Assembly: GCA_963971405.1 (NCBI GenBank)
Contig: OZ020488.1
Location: 3,224,001 to 3,288,000, forward strand
Direction: 5' to 3'
DNA from: Psococerastis gibbosa
Lineage: Eukaryota; Arthropoda; Insecta; Psocodea; Psocidae
DNA: 64,000 bases
The translations under genes were made by a program, and so were the position numbers. Shown piece by piece: positions 22,097 through 33,442 of this stretch. The stretch's first letter is position 1. Each line of letters opens with the position of its first letter. The notes below the pieces were generated by a model. It saw only the letters and a list, made by a program, of their open reading frames with translations. It did not search any database and was not told the DNA's origin.

Positions 22097-22960
22097 AGCA
22101 AAGGCCCAAGTTGTAGCCTATTAGTATAGATAGCTAGTTTTAAATTACGCCTTGTATATATAGTGCATTGCCTAGTACCTATCGCTAGGCCTTGATTTAT
22201 TTAAGTGCTTCTAAACCCATTTTGTAGAATGCAATGGATTGGAGCGCTGGAGTGGAGCTCTCGTGACGTTAACCCCCCGGTTAAATTTTGAAAAGTGACC
22301 AGGTGTTGTAAGCTATGTATTTACGTGTCACATGAAATATTGTTTTCGAACCAGTCATTAAAAATCTGAAAAAAATACCAATTACGTGTTTGCCTTTTTT
22401 ATAACCTAGCCCATATGTATTTTAGGTGAGAAGCTAGAGGGAAGGCGCGAAAACATACCACATCCAGGTGATGATATAATTATAATATAAAGTGACAATC
22501 GGAACGCTTTTTAATAAAATCCAATTTCTTATGAAAATAATATTGACCGTTGGGCCTTAAAGAGGACGTCCTATGTAGAAAATTGGCACCGCAAAATTCG
22601 TTCTTTTTATTGACTTTTTATTTTTGATTTAATTAACTAAGCAAGTTATTAATGATTAGGCTAATTTAAGTCGTAGAAGACTACTTCAAGCATCATAGCC
22701 TATATATATAATTTATAATTTAATATATTATTACTTTTTTGTACCTTAGTTTTATCATAAAAATTATTGGGGACTAAAATTTCACGCACAATAGAATTTA
22801 TGGAAAAACAACAACACCAAAAATTAAAAATAGCCTATTATTCATTATGATGCACGATGTAGTCTTCTAAAACTTAAATGAGCCAATTCTTTAGGCGGCG
22901 AATTTACTTCATTTGTGATTTGAGATTTTTTGTTTGTTTTGTTTTAAGGAGACTATTATG
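22097..22960. other. AT-rich intergenic DNA, nothing recognised
   Basis: No coding, repeat or RNA signal could be supported. Confidence 0.5.
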
Positions 22961-22961
22961 T

Positions 22962-23015
22962 AGATACTTAACTTATCTATTATAAATTAAGATGTAATAG
23001 ATAAGTTAAGTATCT
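22962..23015. repeat. Perfect hairpin next to the BEL element
   Basis: Two 21-base arms, agatacttaacttatctatta and its exact complement at 22995-23015, are separated by 12 bases. It ends 16 bp left of the BEL LTR and has no T-run or coding context. Confidence 0.9.
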
Positions 23016-23025
23016 TCATCCGTCT

Positions 23026-23030
23026 CTTCT
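23026..23030. repeat. BEL target-site duplication, left
   Basis: cttct directly left of the element, repeated at 29243-29247 directly right. A 5-bp duplication is usual for BEL/Pao integration. Confidence 0.85.
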
Positions 23031-23314
23031 TAGACGCGACTAGGCGTGGTAGGGTGTACTTACCTTGTTCGGTGGCGGCGAAGAAGTTAGAATGAAGATC
23101 CGGGCCCGGAGACGCTGTATTTGTAGCACACCGAACAAGACGCGAGAAGTTAGGACATTTAATTTAGGATATAGGATTTAGGATATGTAAGTATTAAATT
23201 AACTAATTATTGAGAACTTGATAATAAGCATCCGAACCGTATGATTATGAGTGCAGAACTGAGTGCCGGTACTGGCAGAATGTTCGATTGTTGAAACATG
23301 TGAAGTTTTAACTA
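23031..23314 (-). repeat. BEL 3' LTR
   Basis: Identical to 28959-29242 except for two substitutions. On the minus strand it starts TAGTTAAAAC and ends GTCGCGTCTA, so termini are TAG/CTA rather than the usual TG/CA. It contains a strong splice-donor-like CAAG|GTAAGT. Confidence 0.95.
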
Positions 23315-23323
23315 TCCTCCCCC
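23315..23323 (-). other. BEL polypurine tract
   Basis: GGGGGAGGA on the minus strand directly abuts the 3' LTR, the expected site for plus-strand DNA priming. Confidence 0.85.
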
Positions 23324-23524
23324 GGCGATGGGGATGAGGGGCAGGTGACCTGTCGGAAAAGAACAGGAAGGAAAGCAGGTTGGGGCGACGATTCGCAGGG
23401 GCGATTGCGAGAGAAGATTGGGAGGCCCCAAAGGTAAACATACAAAGGAGAGAGAGTTAGTAGATTGCAGGCCTAGAAGAACGGGGTTGAAGAGTAGAGA
23501 TGAGTAAAGTATATATAGTTGAGA

Positions 23525-24757
23525 TTATTGAGACGTGGGAACCAGAATGAGATTCCTTACGGCGCGGCGAAGGGTAGTATTGTTGGAATAGACGTCTACT
23601 ACACGGGTTATACTGTCGGTGCCAGGGTAGGTTTTAACAATTTTTCCTAATGGCCAGGTACCTGGGTGGGTGTTCATGTCTTTTATCCATACAAGGTCGC
23701 CGTTATTGACGGTGTCAGTGGAGCGGGGCCACTTTTGCTTCTGTTGCAGGGTGTGAAGCATGTCCATGCTCCATTTTTTCCAAAATATTTGGAGGATAGA
23801 CCGGATGCGGTTCCAGCGCTGACCAACTGATAGGGTAGTTTCCGGGTTGTTCGCAATAGGTTCTGGGGGTAGTACAAGAGGTCCCCCTACGAGGAAGCTG
23901 CCAGGGCATAAGATTGCGCCGAGTTCATTTAGCTGGGCTGGTAGGTAGGGACGCGAGTTTACTAGCGCTTCCACTCGCGCAAATAATGTGACATATTCTT
24001 CGAAGTACATTGGCTGATTTTGAGCGACCAATGGTGTCAAAAAGAATTTTATCTGTTTGATAAGAGGTTCCCAACTTCCCATCCATGGGCTATAAGCAGG
24101 GATAAATGAGAATTTTAACTGCCGTGTTAAAGCAGACGATAAGATTGTGTCTTTTTCAGCTTCCAGGAATTTTGCGAATTCGGATATAGTTTTACTTCCG
24201 GCGCGGAAGTTTCCGCCATTGTCAGCGCGAATTTCTAGTGGGACTGACCGTCTGCTGCAGAAACGATCCAGGGCTGCTAGAAAATCCGTGGCAGATAGAG
24301 ACGATACTGGTTCAATGTGGATGGCCCGGGTCGATTCGCACAGAAATGTGACACCCCATATTTTCTGAGTGCCTGAATTTCTTCTTGCTGAGAGTTTAAC
24401 ATGGTAGGGTCCGAATGCGTCGACTCCTACGATGTTGCGGAATGGGAAGCAGGCCTGAGTACGGAAGCTTGGCAAGTTTCCCTGTTGTGGAGCTAGAGGT
24501 TTTGAGTGCCATTTGGCGCAGGTTACACATTTGTGTATAATTGATCTCATTAAGGATCTGCCAGAAGTTATCCAGTAGGTTTGGCGAGCTAGTGATAAAC
24601 TGAGTGATAGTCCGCCATGTCCAGATAGCAGGTGGTAATGTCGGCATATTAAGGTTGCAAGGTTACATTTTGAGTTGATTAATATTGGGTGTTTTGTAGA
24701 ATACGGTAGGTCGGAGTTATGAAGACGCCCCCCCCCCCCCCACACGTAGTACGCCAT
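23525..24757 (-). pseudogene. BEL integrase region
   Basis: About 410 codons, out of frame with the upstream part. A zinc-binding domain (HYHLLSGHGG, then CVTCAKWH) precedes the catalytic core: Asp in GVDAFGPYHV, Asp in IRADNGGNF and Glu in SWEPLIKQIK. A C-terminal chromatin-binding-type tail has GDLVWIKDMNTHPGTWPLGK. The frame enters through the 24728-24741 homopolymer, so it lacks its own genuine start. Confidence 0.93.
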
Positions 24758-26438
24758 TGCCGTCTAAGAATGGCGATAAATGCAGCGGAGGTTTGGTTAT
24801 AGATAACTGCGAATATTTGCAAAGCAGAATGGATGACTGATTTACTTCGTCGTGACTGAGAATGAGCGATGACGGACGCGGCAATTTTGGTTTGCGCAAA
24901 TGATCGACGAAACGTAGAAAATATGCAGTGGTTCGTATTAGGCGATTAAAGTTCGAACTTTTATTCGGAAGTTCCAGAATCACACATTCCGTATCGAGTT
25001 TTTTAGATGTGATAAATACAGTCTGTTTGACCTCCCTAGTATTTGTTAGTGTTACGAATTCGGGTTTGACATCGGGTAGCAGGGAATCGCACACACTGAT
25101 CATAGGCGGTTGATCAGGGGGGAAATTGGTAGCGAGGAACGCAGGTCCACGAAACCAAAGGCGGCTATTGACGAGTTGCGAGGGTGTCAGACCACGACTG
25201 GCGGGGTCGGCCGCATTGTCTTCTGACTTGCAGTGTAGGAATGTTACATTGTAATCTTTCGTAAAGCTGATTATGTTAGATACTCGATTACCTGCATACA
25301 CCTTTAACTTATATGTAGGCTTGTTAAGGTATGCTAGGGCTATTGTCGAATCTGAGTATAAGTAGGTACCATCAATCTTGTAGGGTAGATTTCCTGTGAA
25401 TAACCACTTGATTAGCTTAGCCGCTAGTTGGATTGCTGCTAGTTCCAGCTGGGGAGTGGTTCGCTTTGTATGAATTGGAGCAAGTTTACTTTTGGCTATT
25501 AGTAAATGGCTAGTATTGGTACCTTGTTCAAAAGTTGAAATAAGGTATGCGGCACAAGCGTACCCTTTATCACTTGCATCGGAAAACAGAGCTAAGTAGT
25601 TTTTTCCGGTGGGGTTGGCTATAAAGCGGGGTATTGCAATGGTGCAAATAGCAGGCATTTCATTGATGAAGTTCATCCATTCGGCAGATAGGGATGTAGG
25701 TACAGGAGTATCCCAATCCTTCTGGCTGAAATCACCACACCACAGAAGCTGATTAAATCTTTTAATCCAAAATATGACTGGATGAATTAGACCGAGGCTG
25801 TCATATGTTCTGGCTAGATAGCTGGTGCAGTTTCTTCGGGTTACAGGTCCGGAGAATGTAGTAAGCTGAAAGCAGAAAACATCAGACTTTGGTTTCCAGT
25901 AGAGTCCAAGGACAGGGATGCTGGATTCTGGTGTTTCTGATAGACTGATGCTGGAGGCTAAGTTGCAATCTTGTAGGCCAGTGAGTACTTCTGGGTGAGA
26001 AGAGGCAAATTTGCTGAGGGCGAATTTTCCTTTAGCAAGCAGGGTTGTGAGTTCGATACGTAGTTTTGTGCATTCAGCAATGGATGACGCACCAGTCCAT
26101 ATATCGTCGATATAGGTGTCTGTAGATATTACTTGACAGGCGCGAGGTAATTGAGATTCATTTTCGATACAGAGCTGTTTAAGGCATCGTAGAGCAATGT
26201 AAGGGCTGCACTTAAGCCCATCACATAAGTGGTTAATCTTGAGTTCGGTTATGGTGCCTTGTGGAGATACGGAATTAGTTGAATCTACACGAGATAGTAT
26301 GTGCATTTTCTCAGAGTCATCGTTCGATATTTTTATCGATCTGTAAAAAGTGTCGATATCAGCTGTGAAGCAAACTCGATTCCAGCGGGCTGATAGTATA
26401 ATGTAGTTAATTGGTCTTTGCAGTGGTGGTCCACACAT
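24717..26438 (-). pseudogene. BEL reverse transcriptase and RNase H region
   Basis: About 573 codons. FTADIDTFYRSI holds the first RT aspartate and YIDDIW the YxDD box (residues 109-112 of this frame). RNase H begins at LFSDASDKGYACAAY and includes YLYSDSTIALAYL. The frame starts inside RT because an upstream frameshift separates it from Gag-protease. It ends in a frame-shifted tail after the G run. Confidence 0.93.
24728..24741 (-). other. 14-base homopolymer at the RNase H-integrase frameshift
   Basis: Fourteen C on the plus strand. The conserved LRVGG turn is encoded across this run, and 14 bases puts the downstream integrase out of frame. Either slippage in the element or a sequencing/assembly length error. 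Confidence 0.9.
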
Positions 26439-28837
26439 AAGTTGGTCATTAAACGTTGCGGTATGACCTGGGCGGTTAATGTAGGGTCAAAGACTAACTT
26501 TGGTTTGTTATTTGAGCGTTTGAAGACCACGTGACTGTTGAATAGGTACTGATTGGTGATAAGTGATGGGCAGATTTGCTGTTTATTAATATAGTCTTGT
26601 AAGGCTGCTTGGTGAATGGGGTATTGCTGATTTTTTGATAGCCGGTTTTCCATTCCACGGAAGCTGGCAATCGCACGATGTTTATTGCAACCAATAGGTA
26701 CTGGATTCTGCTTGAAGGGGAGACTGACGATGAATCTTCCGTCAACATCTCGAGAATGGGTAGCCGTAAAGTGTTTTTCAATTTCTAAATTCTCCGATGT
26801 AGGGATGGCAGGTTCCGATTCGGGGTCTGGAATTGATTCCCGTTTGAAAAGTTCTTCAATTTTTGTGGTTAGATTATCAGAGGCAGTAGCGAAATAAGAA
26901 CAGGGCAAGATGCAGGTATCAATTGCATGGGGTACACGACCCATAATAATGTATCCGAATTCTGTATGGATAGCCTTCGGGATCTTAGGATCGGGCGATA
27001 CTGCGGTATTGAGCTGATTTGATCCAGAAGACAATATGTCCATTGTGGACGCAGTGCTGAGTAGGATGTGAATTTCCTTGGAAACGAATGGTTTTGGATC
27101 GGCGAGTTGCAGTTGATTAATTTGCCGGACAAATTCTGGGTGAAGCGATATAGGAGATGTGTTTTCGGTGATCTTTTCTAGCACGTTAGCTGATATGTGT
27201 AGTTTATGGTTTTGGTTGTAACGTGATTCTAAGGTGCATGCAACAGTTCCAATTGTAGATAATTGACTGTTAGCGAGGCCTGAAATGTTGACAGTATTTT
27301 GTTTGTTAATTTGGAGACCAAGCCTCTTTGCAGTCTTGAGGCTTATTAAGTCTTGGTTGCTACCTGTGTCTAGCATTACATTAACTTCGTGGATAAAACC
27401 ACAGTTATCAACCACAGAGCAGAGAACAGTGCCGAACAATGTTGTGTACTTGGGCGTGAATGAATTTGCATTACTAGATAGGCAGGTTGTGACTTGACCA
27501 TTTGCTGAAGAGCTGGTGGGAGCAGGAGTAGCTGAGTACGTAGGTACGGATTTGCTGGGGCACAAAAGTGAGTGATGAGTCTTGGCGTTGCAGTAAATGC
27601 ACTGCTTGGTGCTAGTGCAGCTAGGTAATAAGTGCAGGTTGCACATGCAGGCTAGACATCGATTTTGATGTGATACCCAAGAAGTACGGTCTTGGACGGA
27701 CTTAGCCAAGAAACTGGAGCAACGAGTGATTCTATGAGCATCGCTGTTGCAGAAAATGCAGAATGCATTTTTGGATGTATTATTATAGGTTGCTGAAACC
27801 GGTTTCGGTTTTAATGCAGTTCTGACTGAAGTTGGTTTGTTGCTGAATTGGACTTGCAACGTTTTGGAATAAAGCTGGGAGGATTTCGATGTAGACTTCA
27901 AGTTGTCTGGAGTTTTCTCCGCGTCCAGCAGGAATAGGGAGTGCTGAGTTTTCGAAACGAAGGCCATTGGATCCTTAAATTGAGGTACGGTATTTTGGTC
28001 GACCTGATTTTCAAACAATCGACGGGTATAGGTGTCTAGATTACGTAGTGAAATATGTAATAGGAGTACGTCGGCTAAGTCAATGTTCGGTAGACTTTTT
28101 AGAGCCTGAATATTATCATTATGGATTTCCAGGTATTCTTTGAGGGAGGCTGGAGTTGCTCTTTTGGCAGGCGTGAAGTTAAACAATGAAGTTAGGTGAG
28201 ATGAGACCAAAGTGCGTTGGCATTCATACCTTTCTTTCAAGGCTGCTATAGCATTGACGTAACCAGCGTCAGATAGCGGGTAGTGGCACACAAGCGCTAG
28301 TGCCTCAGTTCTGAGCAGAGATTGTAGATAATAAAATCTGTCGGCATTAGACAACCATGTATTTTCGCCATACACTGCCCGAAACAGTCGGATAAATGCA
28401 GGGAAATCTCGAATATCATTTGAAAATGGCGGAATATGAATATCTGGAAGACGAACGCCTTTTCGAGATGGCTGAGTAGGTACAGTTGCAGAGACTGAAG
28501 CAGTAGTTGCAGAGCGACTGTATTCTAAGGCTTCATGATATTTAACCCTTATTGTTTCGATGATGTCATCGAGGGCGGACGTCTGTTTAGAAAGATCCAG
28601 CTTTGCCTTGGGTTCGAGAAGAATATTATTCTTGTAGGTTGCTTGCACTAACATCCTGGACTCGCGTTGCAACTCGCTCGCAATGTCCAGTTGCTCTTTG
28701 TGCAAGGATAACTTGGATTTGGCGTATGAGTCCACTAAGTTCCTAATTTTGGTTACTCTTGCGAACAAATCCTCAAATTCTTGCCGTAGAACAGTATTTT
28801 GATCGGCGGGAGATAGAGCATATTCATTATCAGACAT
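26333..28837 (-). pseudogene. BEL Gag, protease and RT start
   Basis: The likely start is the ATG at 28837 (MSDNEYALSP); a more upstream ATG at 28918 exists. Residues from this start: coiled region 10-100, the Gag core beginning LPDIHIPPFSNDIRDF at about 130, Cys/His knuckles at about 360-426 (CIFC, CLACMC, CIYCNAKTHH), protease DTG at about 490, and the first RT motif near KLVFDP. A frameshift at about 26448-26455 then diverts the frame to a stop at 26333. Confidence 0.93.
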
Positions 28838-28941
28838 TTTCGGAAAGAAAGATAGAAAAAAAATGAGAGCTGAACTGAGCAGAGTTTTATGCGTAAATTG
28901 GACCGTTAAGAATGGCAATTTAGGTACGCAGGTTCATAGAA

Positions 28942-28956
28942 CGGATTGAAGGACCA
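28942..28956 (-). other. BEL primer-binding site
   Basis: TGGTCCTTCAATCCG on the minus strand, two bases inside the 5' LTR. It begins TGG, complementary to a tRNA CCA end, and fits the 3' end of arthropod tRNA-Tyr at 13 of 15 positions by recall. Confidence 0.6.
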
Positions 28957-28958
28957 TA

Positions 28959-29242
28959 TAGACGCGACTAGGCGTGGTAGGGTGTACTTACCTTGTTCGG
29001 TGGCGGCGAAGAAGTTAGAATGAAGATCCGGGCCCGGAGACGCTGTATTTGTAGCACACCGAACAAGACGCGAGAAGTTAGGACATTTAATTTAGGATAT
29101 AGGATTTAGGATATGTAAGTATTAAATTAACTAATTATTGAGAACTTGATAATAAGCATCCGAACCGTATGATTATGAGTGCAGAACTGAGTGCCGGTAC
29201 TGGCAGGATGTTCGCTTGTTGAAACATGTGAAGTTTTAACTA
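28959..29242 (-). repeat. BEL 5' LTR
   Basis: Copy of the 3' LTR with two substitutions (ggcaggatgttcgcttg here against ggcagaatgttcgattg). The promoter for the element should lie here, but no TATA box is obvious. Confidence 0.95.
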
Positions 29243-29247
29243 CTTCT
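29243..29247. repeat. BEL target-site duplication, right
   Basis: cttct, matching 23026-23030. Confidence 0.85.
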
Positions 29248-29249
29248 AT

Positions 29250-29400
29250 CAAATTTGGTCCTTTTTAGTACAAGGTAGGTGTCGCATCCTAGGTCCTTCA
29301 TGACATCATCTACCCATAGGTACTTCTTCCTCCGTCGTCCTCTTAAATTGATGGCATCGACCCTCATTGATGTTGGAGCGTGTAATTAGGGCCACGCGTT
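29250..29400 (-). mobile_element. LINE-tail-like fragment
   Basis: gtccttcatgacatcatcta and ttcttcctccgtcgtcctct resemble the reverse complement of LINE ORF2 C-terminal coding. Too decayed to translate. Confidence 0.4.
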
Positions 29401-29950
29401 TTTTTGTACAAAGTTGATTCTCCTAATATTGATAGTAGTGCCGTCAAAAATAGCCATTAAAATAGCAGAAATGCTCCTCTACATTTCGATAATATGACAT
29501 GTGACCTTCACTAAATCCAATGGGCCACAGTTCTGGAATTCCTTTCCCAGGACTACCACACCAATTGTTTATTGCATAAATCAAATTCAATAACTGCGTT
29601 AGAAAGAGGTTCATATCATGACATCAAAGTCATCAGAAAAATTTCTCCTGTTCCGATATTTTTGCCTCTTAAATTAGATGTGTTAATGCAGTAATGTTCC
29701 TTTACATTGTAAGATATAGTTTTTAACCGTCAAATAACAATAAAATTGGCTCCAGTTTCGGAACTCGTTCAACTTGATATCCTCAGTGTTCGTTGTTTGC
29801 TACAAATCAAGTTCAATATTTTTTTTTAATCGAAAAAAGGTTAATCGCTTACAAACAATTTTTTGTACATCCGATTGGCATCTTCAGTTGCCTCTGTGGG
29901 TTAGTATCCGTGTTCTAGTTAATAAGATGGCTTACATTATTGTATAAACT
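29401..29950. other. Intergenic, nothing recognised
   Basis: AT-rich sequence between the BEL flank and the LINE fragment at 29961. Confidence 0.5.
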
Positions 29951-29960
29951 TAAAGCTGTA

Positions 29961-30657
29961 TCACCGGGTAAGTAAGAGAGACTGCAAAGACAAGCTGAGA
30001 AAACTAATGCGAACTAAAATTGTAAATCTCGTTTGGATCCCTGGTCACCAAGGTATGGACGGTAACGAAGAGGCAGACCGATTAGCGAGAATGGGTTCTG
30101 CCCAAAAACCAATTGGCCCGGAACCAATAGTACCGATACCAACGTGCGCTATCAAGAGTGTGCTTAAGAGGAAGACACACGAGAGGTTTGTCACTGAATG
30201 GAAGGCAGCTTCACTACGGCAATCAAAAGTTTTTATTCGGGAGCCCAACGAACAATGGACAGGGAAACTAATGGGCCTCCGAAGGAACTGCTTGAGAATT
30301 GTTGTAGCAGCACTCACAGGACACGGCCCATTCCGCAAACACCTGCAGCAAATAAAGGCCATCCCTCCTGGCGACATCAGTTGTCGACACTGCGGTGAGG
30401 AGGAGGAAACGGCAAAACACCTCCTGTGCGACTGTCCAGCGATGTGGCGTTCACGAAAAGACTACTTTGGGGCTGCTTTCATCTCCCCGGAAGACGTCAT
30501 GAGCCATTCTACCAGATCGGCGGGCTTCATAAGAACAATGCAACTATTTTAGTGCAGAAGTGATACAGGGTGTTCAAAGGGTTTTCCCGAGCCTACGTCT
30601 CTGGCCGCTTGCGGCACCTGTTTGACTCATAGACATAATAATAATAATAATAATAGT
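29961..30657 (+). mobile_element. LINE 3' end with RNase H remnant and (TAA)n tail
   Basis: The coding part (to 30552) begins inside an RNase H domain, VNLVWIPGHQGMDGNEEADR, followed by ALTGHGPFRKHL and a Cys/His motif CRHCGEEEETAKHLLCDCP. RNase H plus a terminal Cys/His motif and a taa/ata repeat tail (30634-30657) point to an I/R1/Jockey-like element. The RT and endonuclease are missing, so this is a 5'-truncated insertion. Confidence 0.85.
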
Positions 30658-30722
30658 ATCCGTGTTGAGTTACGATACGTCTCCGATCGCATGGCATGTA
30701 GACACAAGTACAAGCACGCTAC
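30657..30722 (+). repeat. Dispersed repeat D, copy 2
   Basis: gtgttgagttacgatacgtc, then tccgatcgcatgg, as at 16308-16375. Confidence 0.7.
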
Positions 30723-30819
30723 CACCTTGCCACCGGAGCCGATAATAAATTCACCGGTGTCGGTAACGACCACAAAATGTACACCAGTAAGGTTTTCCCC
30801 CTCCGGCTGTCTCTAAGAT

Positions 30820-31735
30820 TTAAGGTACGGTATAGAAAGAGCATAATACAAAGTAAATTTAATTATTTTATTTTTCATTCATTGGGTAGATACTTATACC
30901 GTACTATGCTACGTACTTTACAGAAACACAAGGATTAAGTCGTAAATCATCAGAAAACATTCCAACATTAAATACCAAACACTGTACAGGTAACTAATAT
31001 ATTTTTTCTAGTATATACTGTATATGTATATAGGTATATCAGCTAAAATTTACAACATTCAATTATTACCTTAATGTCATATGTCACCCCAGTTCCAATA
31101 CTAAGGAATACAATAAAAAATAGAATGACCCTTCTAATATTTAGTCCATAGTTAAGTTACACATGACAACATTAGCCATAGTGAGCACGTAAGTTAGACT
31201 AACAAGTAAACAAAAAGAATATGAAACAGAGACTTGGACAGATGACGTCCTGTTAAAAATTTTAGTTAACCATAAACAGGGCGCTTTAAATAAAGACATT
31301 TATCTTTCTTATTTTTTACGAGTAACATTACGTTTGATATTTTCTACTGTGACTTAATACTCAAGTAAATAAAGTAAAATGACTTTGATTAGACCACAAA
31401 AATTAAAGTAGATTACTATACGACCGGCTTGGTTACATTGTAATATAACTGAACGTCTTTCCTCGGTCGATTTTGCTGTGGGAGGACTACAGGCGTGGAA
31501 ACACAAAGGAGGTGGCGCGCTTCGCGGCCGCCATTGGGTTGTCTGAGTGAGCAAGATATACATTTATAACATCATCAGGTTACAGGTACTTAATTAACAT
31601 AAAACAGGAGCCATGCCTAGGCTGGGAGATGCTCATGCCTATGGGCTATGGTACTAGGGGAATGGATAACTTTGAGATCCCTGTACAAAGAACCACCAGG
31701 TTTGAGTGTAAACCAGTCTACGTGGGAGCTAGATA
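30820..31735. other. Intergenic, nothing recognised
   Basis: AT-rich with no coding or repeat signal that could be supported. Confidence 0.45.
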
Positions 31736-31739
31736 CTTT

Positions 31740-32005
31740 TAAGAGCTGCACAGGAACATTAAAGGGGTGCAAGGTATAGTACAGTTCAGAAGAAAACTAA
31801 AGCAACATCTTGAGAAATGTTTAAATATGTGGATGACATTAAGTGGAACTAGGCAATGTGATTGTCTTCTTATGTTTCTCAATGCGGTTTGTATTGATAT
31901 TTTAATTTTGTCAAGTTATGACCGTTGTTTGTATTTATGTTATGGTCATAAGTTATTTGGGCGCCTATTAAATCAATACAGATATTTTCTATTCTATTCT
32001 AATAA
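31740..32005 (+). mobile_element. LINE 3'-end fragment
   Basis: HRNIKGVQGIVQFRRKLKQH is the usual last helix of a LINE ORF2 (I-K, then F-R-K-L-K-H). The region ends with a tattctattctaataaa-type tail. A similar tail is seen at about 61900-61920. Confidence 0.6.
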
Positions 32006-32445
32006 AAAACGCCTACAGCGGAAGGTAGGGTAGGGGCGGTTCTGTTTTTTTAGGTTCAAATTTAGCATACCATACATGTGCAACATGACAAAGCTTCACA
32101 TTTGCAAAGTCTAAGATACTATCTATGCACCCCCTGAAACGCCCATTCGGACTCCCCGAAAAATATGTAATTCTGACAAAAGTAAGTTTCTCACTGACTT
32201 TGTTATTACATTTTTTACTGCATTTCAAAATTCAAGAAAAGATAAATGGGGTATCCGGGTGGTCTGAAACACCCTGTATATACCTGATGATATTATTGTA
32301 ACGAAAGCGGCCGCTTACTTTTTGACTTAATTAGGCGCGATCAGCCCAGGGGGACTTTTGGCCGCTCTGACGATTTCCCTCCATCTTTGCCGATCCGCAG
32401 CAGCACCGGCCGCACATTACATTAATTTTTGTGGCCTAAGCAAAC

Positions 32446-32612
32446 TCAGGACACATAGAGTAGTGGTACAGACTCCGACTTTCACCCGAAAGGTTGTTGG
32501 TTGCTACATTTTCTGGCCATGCTTCGGAGGGCATGTAAAGCAGGCGGTCTAGTTGAGTGTGAGAGAGGGCTTTATCGCCCTAACTCCGCTAGTTTGGCTT
32601 AGTAATGCAGTC
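32446..32612 (+). repeat. SINE S, near-complete copy
   Basis: Head acatagagtagtggtacaga, ctccgactttcacccgaaag and gttgttggttgctac, then gccatgcttcggagggcatg and tgagagagggctttat. Its ctttcaccc block resembles the tRNA-Glu anticodon loop. Confidence 0.85.
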
Positions 32613-32769
32613 AACCCATAATAAAATAATACATAAAATAGCGTCTAATTACAAACACATAGTAAATTCAACTGGCAGGGCTTACAACGATAAACGATTA
32701 GAATGCAAAGTGATATTCTAAAATTGTTTTGTATAAATTTTGGCCTCAGAATAAGTTATTTATTAAACG

Positions 32770-32942
32770 GCATGGTAGGCTCGCTGGCGGAGTTATAAAG
32801 CCCTCTGAACTAGGAAGACCCGGAAACGCCTGCTTCACACGCCATCCGAAATATGGCCAGAAAATTTAGCAAGTTTGAGACTCGAACTAACAACTTTTTG
32901 GATGAAATTCGTTACCGTACCAATAGTCTATACGTCCTGACC
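32770..32942 (-). repeat. SINE S copy
   Basis: ggcggagttataaagccctc at the tail side, then gccagaaaatttagcaagtt and gagactcgaac as the inverse B box. Together with 32446-32612 it forms an inverted SINE pair. Confidence 0.8.
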
Positions 32943-33302
32943 GTAATTGAATTTGTACTTCCGTGATCTAAAAGATCCTGACATTTTCTTAACCCTATTA
33001 ATTATTATTGTATTCATGATGGTAATTTGCATATTATTTGACTTTGTCTGTTTGCAAATAAACGATTATTTATTTATTTTATCCGGGCTGATGGGCCGTG
33101 GTCGATCAGAAAGGCTACTTCGGGAACTACTTCTGAGCTGAACCAACAATCTTTCGAGAGAAAGTCATGCCCTGACTTTTGTATCATTCATTAAGAGATT
33201 GGCAGGACTATATTTTAGGGCTAATACAAGACAACGTTCGGACAAACCAACACACAGCAGACGACAAAACAACATTTTCTTGAACTGTTATTATTCGGAG
33301 AG

Positions 33303-33442
33303 TTAGGTTACCTGGACGTCTGAAATGGTGTTGTGCTCGTAGTCCGTATCGGAATGGTCGGACTGTAATTCGGGTATATTTACAGGGTCCTCAACCTCCG
33401 AGTATAGCTCCTCCAATTCTCTAACCACTTCGCTTGTCTGTC
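33303..33442 (-). CDS. Zinc-finger gene, terminal exon 9
   Basis: Acceptor tttttttgcag. Two bases complete an Arg codon, then 45 codons and TAA. Acidic C-terminus: VRELEELYSEVEDPVNIPEL and QSDHSDTDYEHN. An AATAAA-rich stretch lies about 220 bp downstream on this strand. Confidence 0.85.

Larger units (their letters stand above)
23031..29242 (-). mobile_element. BEL/Pao LTR retrotransposon, near full length
   Basis: 6212 bp on the minus strand, bounded by 284-bp direct LTRs and a 5-bp target duplication. It encodes, in order, Gag with a coiled N-terminus and Cys/His knuckles, an aspartic protease, reverse transcriptase, RNase H, an integrase zinc domain and a DDE core, and the C-terminal BEL-type extension. 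A tRNA-type primer site follows the 5' LTR and a purine tract precedes the 3' LTR. Two frameshifts break the single reading frame expected of BEL elements: one inside RT, and one at a 14-base G run (minus strand) between RNase H and integrase. The LTRs differ at only two positions, so insertion was recent. The copy cannot make a full polyprotein unless the breaks are assembly errors. Confidence 0.95.

Noticed and set aside
23199-23441. 80-codon minus-strand frame over the BEL LTR edge
   Set aside because: It spans the LTR and non-coding 3' region of the element, with no protein motif.
26440-26460. Programmed ribosomal frameshift in the BEL element
   Set aside because: It lies inside the RT core, not at a Gag-Pol junction, and BEL elements normally use one frame. 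Decay or sequence error is simpler.
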